From positions 1 through 33,461 of the forward strand of contig JADNYV010000375.1 in assembly GCA_015501055.1 (NCBI GenBank): a stretch of 33,461 nt of DNA, given 5' to 3'. The translations under genes were made by a program, and so were the position numbers. This document shows positions 21,821 through 30,980 of this stretch, in pieces (within the stretch, counting starts at the first letter, position 1; every line of letters begins with the position of its first letter). This DNA comes from Mucidula mucida (lineage: Eukaryota > Basidiomycota > Agaricomycetes > Agaricales > Physalacriaceae). Under the pieces are notes generated by a model. It saw nothing but the letters and a program-made list of their open reading frames with translations, did no database searches and was not told the origin of the DNA.

Positions 21821-22252
21821 CACCCTATGCAGTAAGGATAACATGTTATCCTACTGTTCCTACAGGGCGTGATAACCTGTTGTTTCCTGTTGCTTACCTG
21901 GGCTTATCCTGGCTGGTGCGGCGGGTGCTGGGGCGTACTCGGCGGGTTCTCGGCACCATGGCATGGTGGCAGGAGCTCGGGGAACCCCGAGATGGGGTAG
22001 TAGCCGGGTAGGGATGCGTGGATGCGTGGCGCAGTTGCCGGGTAGGTCAGGGGGGGGTCCGGCTATTGATTGCAGCTGTATTGCCGGTTGCTCTCAATAC
22101 GAGCGGGCCCATATCCGGATTCGGCACCCGTCCTGTGATGCTTACTGCGCCACATACCCGTTACATTCCCGGGGTGCAAATTGGCACTTCCTCAGCATGG
22201 CGGGATGGCTTATTGGGACTTAGATATTTATTTAGATTTATTTAATGAATTT
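21821..22252 (+). repeat. Dispersed 432-base repeat, copy B
   Basis: Inverse copy of 2168-2598. It starts exactly where homology between E1 and E2 stops, after GGAGCAGC, and ends in AATGAATTT. The sequence after it is not the rest of E1, so the insertion was accompanied or followed by loss of E1's 3' part. It contains the same 16-base palindrome (21836-21851) and hairpin as copy A. Confidence 0.85.
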
Positions 22253-23823
22253 CCCTTGGCGCGGTCCCCCCAAATTTGGACTGCGCCGTTATTCAGCACC
22301 AATCCACAGTGGGGTACTCCAAGGTCCCGCACAGACTTACGGTATGTAGGCGATTTTCTGCCTAGTGATGCTACCTTCAAAGTCAGGGACAACACTAGTG
22401 GTAGGGCGACCAATGGTCTCCAATGGTGGCTCGGTGTGGCAGGCGCTTGGTATAATATTCCAAGGGGTGCGTGATTCCGATGCCGTCTTATTCTCAGCCA
22501 CCGCAGGATTTGTGTTTGAATTTGGATTTCGTCCAGTACAACCGAGGTGAGGAATGTTTCCTTGTGACTAGTAATATGTTTGATCTCTGATGATGGTTTC
22601 AAAGGGCGAGGCTACCTGATCCGAGTCTCCCGTATAATAGAAGTATTGAGCAATTGGATGCAGAGCCTCTTGCGAGATACGTGAGGGTCTGCGTTCTCGC
22701 TGTCGATTTGTCCTGTTTCCCAATATACAATGGCTAACAATTGAGATAGTTCCCTGTTTTCACTGGAACTTGTGGGATCATCGTCACAGCTCTGGTCTGT
22801 AGATATCCAGAGAGCGTTGTTTAAGGAACAAATTAGAGAAGATTTCTCAACAGGCTCAGGCTCAGAATCGACGAAGATCGGGATTACTCAGGTCTTCCGT
22901 CTCTGTCTCAGCCATCATCCTCTTCAATGTCCAGAACGCGCTTCCGCTTCCCGACTCCATGGAGAATGAGCGCTACCGCTTAATGCTTGCTGATCTCCAA
23001 GTTGGTTTTCTACAGGGCGCTCAATTCAATTTCTGTGAGAGTGCAAGACTTCTACTGCTTCTTCGAGATGTAGCAACCAATGAGTATGTCCAAGCGGCGA
23101 GGTGCGGTCCGGTTATTATTTTACTTCGACCACTCTCTTGACAGCTCTCTTGCCTTTTGACAGCACCGGCCACCTGGTAGCAGATGGCAAGCATCGACAG
23201 AAATAACATAGATACCCGGCAAATAGGTCTGAAACAGCAGAATATAAACACTAGTGCAATGTGCCATATGATTGAAGTGCAAGAGGTCGACATTTCTCGT
23301 AAAGGACTCTGTTCCACGATATTGATAGTGCGATTTTCTCGGCAATATCTCATCCATTGGTTTGAGCCAGTAATACTTATATCAACACAGTGCTAAGCTG
23401 ACGGACTCCGAACAATGTCTTCACCCACTCATGCGACACTGACTTCTGGCGTTTCGGAAGGCGATCTTGGCATGCAGTTGCTTCCAACGCCTGTGCAATC
23501 CCCTCGTGCTCGCACCATGAAACCAGCACAGATGCCAGGATACTTCCCGCACACAGAGGATATGAAGGTGCTGCGCCTGGTGTATTCTTACTCACTTGAC
23601 TGAAACTTATATCTCTCTCACCAGGAAACATGAGCGTTACAGTCACTAGTAGTCAGTAGCAAGGCTTCTGACCAACAGCACTATGTAGCAGCGATGTCGG
23701 CGAACGTAAGGCTCCGCCGGTATCATTCAGGGTTGATATATTGTCTGGGTTTAACCAAGTGTCGTCTGAACACAATCGCGAGGTGAATGCACCGCCGCCA
23801 TCGGTACGACTCATACAAGTAGT
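22253..23823. other. Decayed unique sequence with minus-strand exon-like pieces
   Basis: On the minus strand, GKRKRVLDIEEDDG (about 22940-22900), SENRELSQLLAIVYWETGQ (about 22770-22710), EALHPIAQYFYYTGD with SPFETIIRDQ (about 22665-22575), and ETIGRPTTSVVPDFEG before a GTAAGT donor (about 22430-22335) read like exons of one protein. Frames and splice sites could not be fully joined. The family is not recognised. A short plus-strand frame at 23415-23603 (MSSPTHATLTSGVSEGDLG) followed by a GT-AG stretch may be a separate first exon. Confidence 0.35.
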
Positions 23824-24170
23824 GTGGAAGACGTTCTTATGATTTCACTGCAGGCCGCATCTGTGATTGAGGGTTCTGACGAAGACAAAGAGGACTCTGA
23901 CGAAGACAAAGTTCTGTCCCAATACCAGCACTTGAAGGAGGAGTGGGAAGATACCAGAAATGTATGCCTTGGCCCTTGGGTCCTCTCTCCACTTTTCCAA
24001 AGCTAAATATTTTCCGAAGAGGCAAGACAATGTGAAATTCACAGCTCAGCCTCAGAATGAGGCCAAAAACCCATGGAAAACATGCTTTGACCATCTGGTG
24101 AAGCGTGACAAGACCAAATGCAATGCTTGGGGTGAAGACGTTGATAACATTCTCATCTTTGTCTGTATCC
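23824..24170 (+). pseudogene. 5' relic of a DUF6535-type membrane protein
   Basis: A leader rich in Asp/Glu (EGSDEDKEDSDEDK) and QYQHLKEEWEDTRN is followed after a frame change by KYFPKRQ and NPWKTCFDHLVKRDKTKCNA with WGEDVDNILIF. The last part fits the start of the fungal DUF6535 family, where a stretch 'W..C....D...C.AW..E...LLIF' precedes AGLFSAV at an intron. Here a GTCTGT donor-like site follows LIF at about 24161, but no second exon carrying the membrane segments is found. The family call is from memory of the pattern. Confidence 0.5.
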
Positions 24171-24653
24171 TTCATCCTTGGGCACCCAATAATAGCCTAG
24201 TTATATATGATCCCCTCTTATGACAACCCTAGACTTCATACATGTACACGGCTAATTACCAGGCTCATACATGACTTGCTTGCAGCGCCAATTCCATGAG
24301 AGGAACCATGTATGATCTGAACCCGCCTCAACTTGTACCATGTATGATCTCAACCCGCCTCAACTCGTGTATTCCCGCCTCCTCACCATATCCGTCTCTC
24401 TGTAAATCGATCGGGATCAACGAGCCAAAGCATAGGCTGATAGGCACAGAGAACAGGAATTTCGATCATGATTGTGAAGTGTATTTGTCCGTTGGGGGCA
24501 ATAAAACTCGGTACGGATCGTGGCGCAGGAAAAGCAAAATATATACTACTCTGCGAATGGTGCAGGAGATGAGTACATTGAAAGGGTGTCTACATGTCGA
24601 GTCACATCGAGATAATCGAGTTCTGGATTCCCAGTGGTGTCAATAACTGCGGG
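24171..24653. other. No recognised gene; includes a 2 x 32-base tandem repeat
   Basis: The plus-strand frame 24296-24646 covers the tandem repeat and has no motif. The far end lies just past the stop of the minus-strand KDZ gene and may be its 3' end region. Confidence 0.4.
24305..24368. repeat. Tandem duplication, 2 x 32 bases
   Basis: ACCATGTATGATCT-G/C-AACCC units start at 24305 and 24337 with two or so differences. This is a simple local duplication. Confidence 0.85.
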
Positions 24654-25052
24654 CTAATCACCTGGTGCGCGCAAAAAAACCACTTGGGCATTGCCGTGCA
24701 TGGTTTCCTTGATTGCGGCTTGCCGCAAAGCGTACGCCCGTGCCCCTTCCACGAACCCCGGTATATGGCGGGTGCATTCAGCGCCCTCGCCAGCCGCTTG
24801 AGATCGCCAAATGGCTGCGTCGGATTCCAGTGTCTGTAGATACCGCTCCATTTCAACGTGGAGAAACTGGGTCTCCTCCTGGTACCAACGTGCACGTGCG
24901 CGTGATTTGCACCATTCAATGCATAGTGCTATAAAAGAAAAGCGTGATGAGATGCTTGCTAGCAATGAGAAAATGGCAGAACTGACCGTTCTGAAGACCT
25001 GCAGAGCCAGCCAGGTTCACATTGGCGAGCCATATCCACAACAGCGTCCTCC
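24654..25052 (-). pseudogene. KDZ transposase 2, C-terminal half (separated by E2)
   Basis: Minus-strand exon 25052-24987 reads TLLWIWLANVN and GLQN. A 58-base intron (24986-24929) follows at the same place and phase as in the KDZ gene at 1-1698. Exon 24928-24654 reads ALCIEWCKSRARARWYQEE, then TLESDAAIWRS and GARAYALRQAAIKE, ending at a stop at 24654. The matching block in the first KDZ gene is IEWCKSRARMLRWREE. It is the downstream half of the gene at 30981-31743, cut by retroelement E2. The end is shorter than in KDZ 1, possibly from a slip near a run of seven T. Confidence 0.8.
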
Positions 25053-25580
25053 TGTTATGAATCGCCATATTTTCACATTTTCACATCTTATCATATCTTA
25101 TCAAGAGCCTTGTCTTATCAACCAACGGACCGTTTCATCATCTGTTTCGTCACCGATCATACCCCTTTTCATTACCGAAGCCGTACTCATGTCGGACACA
25201 CGCCCAACACATGGATGACATCATACATGCCGATACCTCATGGACTCCCTATTGTATACACACCACCGACACTCGTAGCACACATGGTCGTTTCAGTATT
25301 ATTACTTACATGCAGTCACCACTCGTATTTAATGGTTTCACGGACTAGTAGCATACCACACTGGGTCAAGGGGTGGAGCATCCCTAGTGGAAACGCGTAT
25401 GGACAAGGAGCTTCAAACACAGACTTACTAGTATATAAGCAGTAGTGTAGTATCATTGTACTTTAGTTCCGATCTCGTTTATACACCTGGCCTAGCCTAG
25501 TCTTACGAACGCGAACGTTTTCTCTTTCAGTTCTTGCTGTGGTACCTGGTTGAGTCTCGTGGCTTAGTCAGTCGCTAACA
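25053..25580 (+). repeat. E2 5' LTR
   Basis: TGTTATGAATC to GTCGCTAACA. The promoter-like TATATAA box is at 25432-25438. Thirty-two bases downstream of its first T lies TAGTTCCGATCT (25464-25475), the inferred transcript start region. Confidence 0.95.
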
Positions 25581-26177
25581 GAAGATCGGAACTACTTTCT
25601 ACCACCTACCACACATCCCTGATCGTCGATCAGCGCTTTGCTGTTTGATCATCGTACATTCCCCATTTCCTTTCCTGTTTACAGATCGACGGATTCCTAA
25701 TTCCAGCGCACGTCCGCATACGTGTGTATTGGTCCCAGTAGCGCCGGCTAACAGTTAGAGATAACTGCCTCGGGTGCTGGAAGTAGCCGCTCTCACGAGA
25801 ACGAACTTTTGGCAGTTGCACTTCAGTGGGCGCTGTTTACGGGTCAACCCCCGTTCCCAGGAAAACTTCGGCTTACCTCACACCAGAGGGACGTCGGCTG
25901 GGCAATTGCGAACTTGTGACGAGCTCTTGGGCTCCGTAGATACGTAGTCAGTAGTCGGTAAAATAGTGTAGACAGTTACGATACCTACCTACTTTACTTA
26001 CCTTACGATACACATCATCATTCCCCAACCTACCAAGTCCTGGATTCTATCTCAGATCTAGGCGATCCCTCCCTATTCATCCAAACCTCTATCCCCTCAC
26101 CCGTTTCATCCAAATCCGCATCACCCATATCCCCACTTTCACCCTTTCACTCTCCGATCCCATCACCCCGATCCATC
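25581..26177 (+). other. E2 leader
   Basis: About 600 untranslated bases between LTR and gag, strongly conserved with E1 and E4, which hints at packaging or structural signals. No conserved reading frame is seen. Confidence 0.8.
25583..25594 (+). promoter_or_regulatory. Self-complementary primer-binding site of E2
   Basis: AGATCGGAACTA, two bases after the 5' LTR, is the exact reverse complement of TAGTTCCGATCT at 25464-25475 in the LTR, just where transcription should start. In Tf1 and sushi-group elements the mRNA 5' end folds back on such a site and primes reverse transcription, replacing a tRNA. The two-base gap to the LTR is normal for Metaviridae. The same site stands in E1 and E4. Confidence 0.75.
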
Positions 26178-27107
26178 ATGTCCAACGAAGCACCCGAAGC
26201 CGCTCATCACACACCCGCTCATCACGCCAATGACGAAACCAAAGGCCGATCCCTTGTCAACAAGCCCTATGACTATGACGGGGACAAGTCCAAGTACAAG
26301 AGCTGGTGGCGATCGATGTTCACATACATCCGTGACAAGAAGAACAACCTCACATCGGACTCCGAAAGGATCGATGTTGTTCTCTCCTACATCCGAGGAG
26401 ATCACGTTGATGCATGGGTCCAGAACTACTCGGACCAGAACTTCGACGAGGAGGAAGAGGAATGGACAGTCTCTTGGACTGAGTTCAAGGAGAACTTGAA
26501 GGAGCGATTTGTGGACTCCAACCTCGCGCGAGACGCGCAAGATCAGATCGAACGGTTGCGCCAGGGGCAAGACACCGCTCAAGATTTCTTTCAGAAGTTC
26601 GAGGTCCTGCTTACTCAGGCGGAATACTCAAAGGATGACGCATTTGTCGTGCGACTTCTCGAGACCAATGTCAACGAGAAGATCATCGACCAGATCTATG
26701 GCAGCCGAGATGGGTTGCCAAAGAAGTACAAGGATTGGAAGGCACAGATCATTCAGATCGATCAGCTATGGAGAAGGCGGGCGGCGAGCAAGAGGTCCGG
26801 CATGCAGGTCCGGCCCCAAGCTCCGCAGGCGGCTACATCGAGAATCAACCCTACGAATCCACCCCCAACGCCAATCACACGACGAGATGCCACCGGCGTT
26901 ACCTATGGAGGAGCCGGCAGACCGATGGACATCGACAACGCACGTCGAAGAGGACTTTGCTTCAGCTGTGGCGAGCACGGCCATGTCAGCAGGTTCTGTC
27001 CTAAGAAGGGTCGACCCCAGACGATTCGGGGTCTATGGACCGAAATGAACGACGAGGAGAAGAAGAAGTTGGCCGAAGAGTTGGGTTTTGCGAAGCTCCC
27101 GCAGTAG
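26178..27107 (+). CDS. gag: E2 gag (capsid/nucleocapsid)
   Basis: 309 intact codons. The structural protein forms the virus-like particle that holds the RNA. It begins MSNEAPEAAHHTPAHH, has a capsid-like helical middle (KYKSWWRSMFTYIRDKK, WTEFKENLKERFVDSN, DTAQDFFQKFEVLL) of the retrotransposon gag type, and a C-terminal CCHC zinc knuckle (LCFSCGEHGHVSRFCPKK, spacing C-2-C-4-H-4-C) for RNA binding. The last 20 residues are acidic/basic mixed ([20 protein letters not shown]). The -1 slip heptamer lies six codons before the stop codon. The antisense open frame across the first part is a composition shadow. Confidence 0.93.
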   Translation: MSNEAPEAAHHTPAHHANDETKGRSLVNKPYDYDGDKSKYKSWWRSMFTYIRDKKNNLTSDSERIDVVLSYIRGDHVDAWVQNYSDQNFDEEEEEWTVSWTEFKENLKERFVDSNLARDAQDQIERLRQGQDTAQDFFQKFEVLLTQAEYSKDDAFVVRLLETNVNEKIIDQIYGSRDGLPKKYKDWKAQIIQIDQLWRRRAASKRSGMQVRPQAPQAATSRINPTNPPPTPITRRDATGVTYGGAGRPMDIDNARRRGLCFSCGEHGHVSRFCPKKGRPQTIRGLWTEMNDEEKKKLAEELGFAKLPQ

Positions 27108-27125
27108 ACGCAGTCCTGCCGGAGC
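27083..27125 (+). promoter_or_regulatory. E2 gag-pol programmed -1 frameshift signal
   Basis: Slippery heptamer GGGTTTT at 27083-27089 is in the right phase (gag codons TTG GGT TTT). Spacer GCGAA, then stem GCTCCCGCAG (27095-27104), 11-base loop containing the gag stop, and CTGCCGGAGC (27116-27125): 9 of 10 pairs. Slipping back one base gives [15 protein letters not shown] and continues straight into pol. E1 has the same bases at the same place. Confidence 0.8.
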
Positions 27126-29834
27126 AGTCATCAAGGGAAGGGTCGTCAGATGCAGAATTTATTTACAGTACGGGTACTGAAACATCTAAAATATCATCGA
27201 CGACTTCACCAACAAAACCTGCGAAAGAAAGATTTGAGCCAAATACGCCCGAGTGGATCGCACAACGGCTAAGAGAGGATGACGTGTCGAGAGCAGTGGG
27301 AATTTGAGAGCATGGATGCCGGAGCGGAGAGAGAGAGAAGCGACAGAGGAGAAGGTGATGGCGATCAGAGCGTTGACAAAGGAAGCTGCGGTGGAAGTTG
27401 TGACGGAGTTGAAAAAGTCGAGGAAGTACATCCGGGGAACAAAGGGGCAGGACATGAAACTCCGAGTAACCATAGAGAGCGTACACACAGGCTCTGAATG
27501 GGAAACGAGTGCCCTTCTTGACAGTGGAGCAACGGGTTCTTGTGTCAATAAAGAATTCGTCGAGAAGAACGGACTCCCGATCAAGGAGTTACCGGTCAAG
27601 CTCCCTGTCTACAATGCGGATGGAACCCTAAACGAGGGAGGAGCAATCGAAGGTTTTGTGGAGGTCCGGATGAAGATCGGAGATCACGCCGAAAAGATTG
27701 AGTTGGCCGTCACCAATCTCGGCAAAACAAGTATCTTTTTGGGGCTAGATTGGCTACGATATCACACCCCACGATCAACTGGACGGAATCCACATTGACC
27801 TTTGATCGATGCCCAGACCGCTGTGGCTATCTACCCGAGTACAACTCACCGGAAGATGAAGGAGAAGACATAGAAGAGAAGTTGGAAGAGGGAGAGCGTT
27901 TGTTCTGGATGGACTGGGACAACTATCGCAAAAGCAGAGAAAAGCTGAGATCCAACAGCCTTCATCCGCTGCTGCACCTTACATTGAGGAATTTTCCGAT
28001 GTATTCAGCAAAGCGGACTTTGACAAGTTACCGGAGCGAAGACCCTGGGATCACGCGATAGAACTTACGCCTGGTTCCAAACCGGTTGACTGCAAGGTTT
28101 ATCCCCTTAGTCCATCCGAGCAGAAGGCGTTAGATGAGTTCCTGGAAGAAAACATACGGACGGGACGTATACGGCCATCAATTTCACCCATGGCATCACC
28201 TTTCTTTTTTGTCAAAAAGAAGGATGGAAGCCTTCGGCCAGTACAAGATTATCGGAAGTTGAACGACATGACAATCAAGAACCGATACCCCTTGCCGTTG
28301 ATTCAGGAGCTTATCGACAAGTTGAAAGGAGCAAAGGTTTTCACAAAGATGGATGTCCGATGGGGTTACAATAACATCCGGATCAAAGAAGGTGATGAGT
28401 GGAAAGCGGCGTTTAGAACAAACCGAGGCCTGTTCGAGCCCTCAGTCATGTTCTTCGGACTTACAAACTCGCCGGCGACATTCCAATCGTTCATGAATCA
28501 CATTCTCAAGGAGCTGATTGATGAAGGACATGTTATAGTTTACTTGGATGACATACTTATCTTTACGAACACGTTGGAAGAACATAGGCATATCGTACGA
28601 CGAGTATTAGAAATATTACGAGTAAATAAGTTGTATTTAAAACCCGAGAAATGTAGTTTCGAGGCACATACTGTAGACTACTTAGGAGTTATTGTTGGAG
28701 GAGGAGAGGTGAAGATGGATCCGGCAAAAGTGGCCGTAGTAAAGGAATGGAAGGAGCCGACGAAGAAGAAGGAAGTACAGTCATTCCTGGGCTTCTGCAA
28801 CTTCTACCGACGTTTCATCCGGGGATTTGCGGGAGTAGCGAAGCCATTGACATCGCTAACCGGGAAGGGCGAGTGGGTTTGGGGCATGGAGCAGCACGAG
28901 GCGTTTGAGGAGTTGAAGCGGAGGATGACGGAAGAACCCGTTCTGATCGTACCACGCGACGACGGCAAGTTTCGAGTTGAGGCAGACTCCTCGAACTATG
29001 CGAACGGGGCGGTTCTTTCCCAGTTGGTGGACGGAAAATGGAGACCAGTAGCCTTTCGGTCTCGTGCGCTGAACGAAGTAGAGCGCAATTATGAGATCTA
29101 TGACAAAGAGATGATGGCTATTATGGACTCGATTGATGATTGGAGACAATATCTCCTTGGAGCAAAGGAAACAGTGGAGGTGTTTACCGATCATCAAAAC
29201 CTCCAGTACTTCCGGAAGCCACAAAAGTTGAATCGGAGGCAGGCGAGATGGGTTACGGAGTTAGCGGAATATGACATACAGATGATTCACAAGCCGGGCA
29301 AGACGATGGGGAAAGCTGATGCCTTGTCAAGGATGACAGGCCTTGAGAAGGGGGAAAAAGATAACGAAAACGTTGTTTTGCTCAAGCCGGAGTTTTTTAT
29401 TTCACAAATTCAATTTTCTTTACATACAGTAGATACACCGGAGGACGAATTACTTAACAAAATCAAACAAAGAAAAGGAAACAAAGACAGATACGTACAA
29501 AAAGCATTAGAAAACAAAGAAAAAGGATGGGAAGAGAAGGAAAATGGACTTATTATGTGGAAGGATCGTATTTACATACCGAAGGACAAGGAATTGCGGG
29601 GAAGAGTTATTGGAATGCACCATGATGCACAGCTTGCGGGGCATCCTGGACGATACAAGACCCTCGAGCTGATCACACGCACCTATTGGTGGCCAGGAAT
29701 CAGCCGAGACGTCCGGGAATACGTAGAAGGGTGTCAAAAATGCCAGGTCACCAAGTCACATCGCACGAAGCCGGCTGCACCTCTTCATCCTATTGATGTG
29801 CCAAGCGAGCCATGGGAAATAGTAGGGACGGACA
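27090..29834 (+). CDS. pol: E2 pol: protease, reverse transcriptase, RNase H, integrase zinc domain (with three single-base losses)
   Basis: Enzymatic polyprotein read by -1 shift from gag. Protease [12 protein letters not shown] is near 27520. Reverse transcriptase runs from [13 protein letters not shown] (28192) through FFGLTNSPATFQ, VYLDDILIF (catalytic YLDD codons at 28541-28552) and FLGFCNFYRRFI. RNase H has EADSSNYANGAVLSQ, DKEMMAIM, FTDHQNLQYF and KADALSR. The integrase zinc domain has HHDAQLAGHPGRYK, TYWWPGI and CQKCQ. Compared with E1, single bases are missing near 27303-27306 (TTTT to TTT), 27765 (AACCCC to ACCCC) and 27952, each breaking the frame. From 27954 the frame is open. At GTD (29833) it jumps to the C-terminal part. 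Confidence 0.92.
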
Positions 29835-30440
29835 GAGGCAGTGGAGTACAAGGAAGGCGACAAAGTATGGCTGGAAGGGACGAATCTCAGCACGGATCGA
29901 CCAATGAAGAAGCTCGATGACAAACGCTTCGGGCCGTTCAAAGTGATCAAGAAAGTTGGGACGAGCTCTTACAAGCTCCAGATTCCTCACACGTGGAAAA
30001 GCATCCATCCCGTGTTCAATGAGGCCCTGTTGACGCCTTACCACGAGCCCCAATTTCCGACACAACCCCGAGACACGCGTCCACCACCTGTGCTGGAAGG
30101 AGCCGAACCGGAATGGGAGGTTGAGAAAGTGGTTAATTCCCGAAAGTACCGCGGGGGTTTTCAATACAAGGTTCACTGGAAAGGTTACGGCACACACGAG
30201 CAGACATGGGAACCGGCATGCAATCTCAAAAATGCCGACGAAGCTATCAGCGATTTCCACCAACAATATCCGAACAAGCCGAAGCCACCCGCGCTTGCTC
30301 GCATTGAAGTCCCCATGTCGCAATTTCCATCACATCTATTCCGACCCATGCCACCGCCCGATACCGAACCCCTCGACGTCACGCTACCCTCTGCAGCCCT
30401 CATGGAGCGACTCTGGCGCAGAATGGAACTTGCGCCTTAA
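29835..30440 (+). CDS. E2 pol C-terminal part: integrase tail and chromodomain
   Basis: A frame different from the upstream pol opens with TEAVEYKEGDKVWLEG, the usual start of the integrase C-terminal domain (RFGPFKVIKKVG, SSYKLQIP, IHPVFNEALL). It ends in a chromodomain (VEKVVNSRKYRGGFQYKVHW, KGYGTHEQTWEPACNLKNA) and a Pro-rich tail. Chromodomains steer integration towards particular chromatin marks. The D,D-35-E catalytic core that normally separates GTD from this part, roughly 170 residues or more, is absent. The stop at 30438-30440 directly precedes the polypurine tract. Confidence 0.9.
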   Translation, partial: EAVEYKEGDKVWLEGTNLSTDRPMKKLDDKRFGPFKVIKKVGTSSYKLQIPHTWKSIHPVFNEALLTPYHEPQFPTQPRDTRPPPVLEGAEPEWEVEKVVNSRKYRGGFQYKVHWKGYGTHEQTWEPACNLKNADEAISDFHQQYPNKPKPPALARIEVPMSQFPSHLFRPMPPPDTEPLDVTLPSAALMERLWRRMELAP

Positions 30441-30449
30441 GGAGGGGGT
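30439..30449 (+). promoter_or_regulatory. Polypurine tract of E2
   Basis: AAGGAGGGGG immediately before the 3' LTR (30452) is the expected primer for plus-strand DNA synthesis. The same run stands beside the E3 LTR in reverse (32327-32338). Confidence 0.8.
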
Positions 30450-30451
30450 GA

Positions 30452-30980
30452 TGTTATGAATCGCCATATTTTCACATTTTCACATCTTATCATATCTTAT
30501 CGAGAGCCTTGTCTTATCAACCAACGGACCGTTTCATCATCTGTTTCGTTACCGATCATACCCCTTTTCATTACCGAAGCCGTACTCATGTCGGACACAC
30601 GCCCAACACATGGATGACATCATACATGCCGATACCTCATGGACTCCCTATTGTATACACACCACCGACACTCGTAGCACACATGGTCGTTTCAGTATTA
30701 TTACTTACATGCAGTCACCACTCGTATTTAATGGTTTCACGGACTAGTAGCATACCACACTGGGTCAAGGGCGTGGAGCATCCCTAGTGGAAACGCGTAT
30801 GGACAAGGAGCTTCAAACACAGACTTACTAGTATATAAGCAGTAGTGTAGTATCATTGTACTTTAGTTCCGATCTCGTTTATACACCTGGCCTAGCCTAG
30901 TCTTACGAACGCGAACGTTTTCTCTTTCAGTTCTTGCTGTGGTACCTGGTTGAGTCTCGTGGCTTAGTCAGTCGCTAACA
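30452..30980 (+). repeat. E2 3' LTR
   Basis: 529 bases. It differs from the 5' LTR at CAAGAG/CGAGAG, CGTCACC/CGTTACC and one G/C-run gap (AAGGGGTGG versus AAGGGCGTGG). This near identity indicates recent insertion. The right target duplication CCTCC follows. Confidence 0.95.

Larger units (their letters stand above)
25053..30980 (+). mobile_element. E2: LTR-to-LTR Ty3/Gypsy chromodomain retrotransposon, recent, integrase core deleted
   Basis: 5928 bases with LTRs of 528 and 529 bases differing by two transitions and one single-base gap. Perfect CCTCC target duplications stand at 25048-25052 and 30981-30985. Order: LTR, self-priming site, leader, gag, -1 shift signal, protease, reverse transcriptase, RNase H, integrase zinc domain, [core missing], chromodomain, polypurine tract, LTR. 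The order and the terminal chromodomain place it with chromovirus-type Metaviridae; the priming mode resembles the Tf1/sushi group. Three single-base losses in pol and the missing core make this copy non-autonomous as sequenced. Confidence 0.95.
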
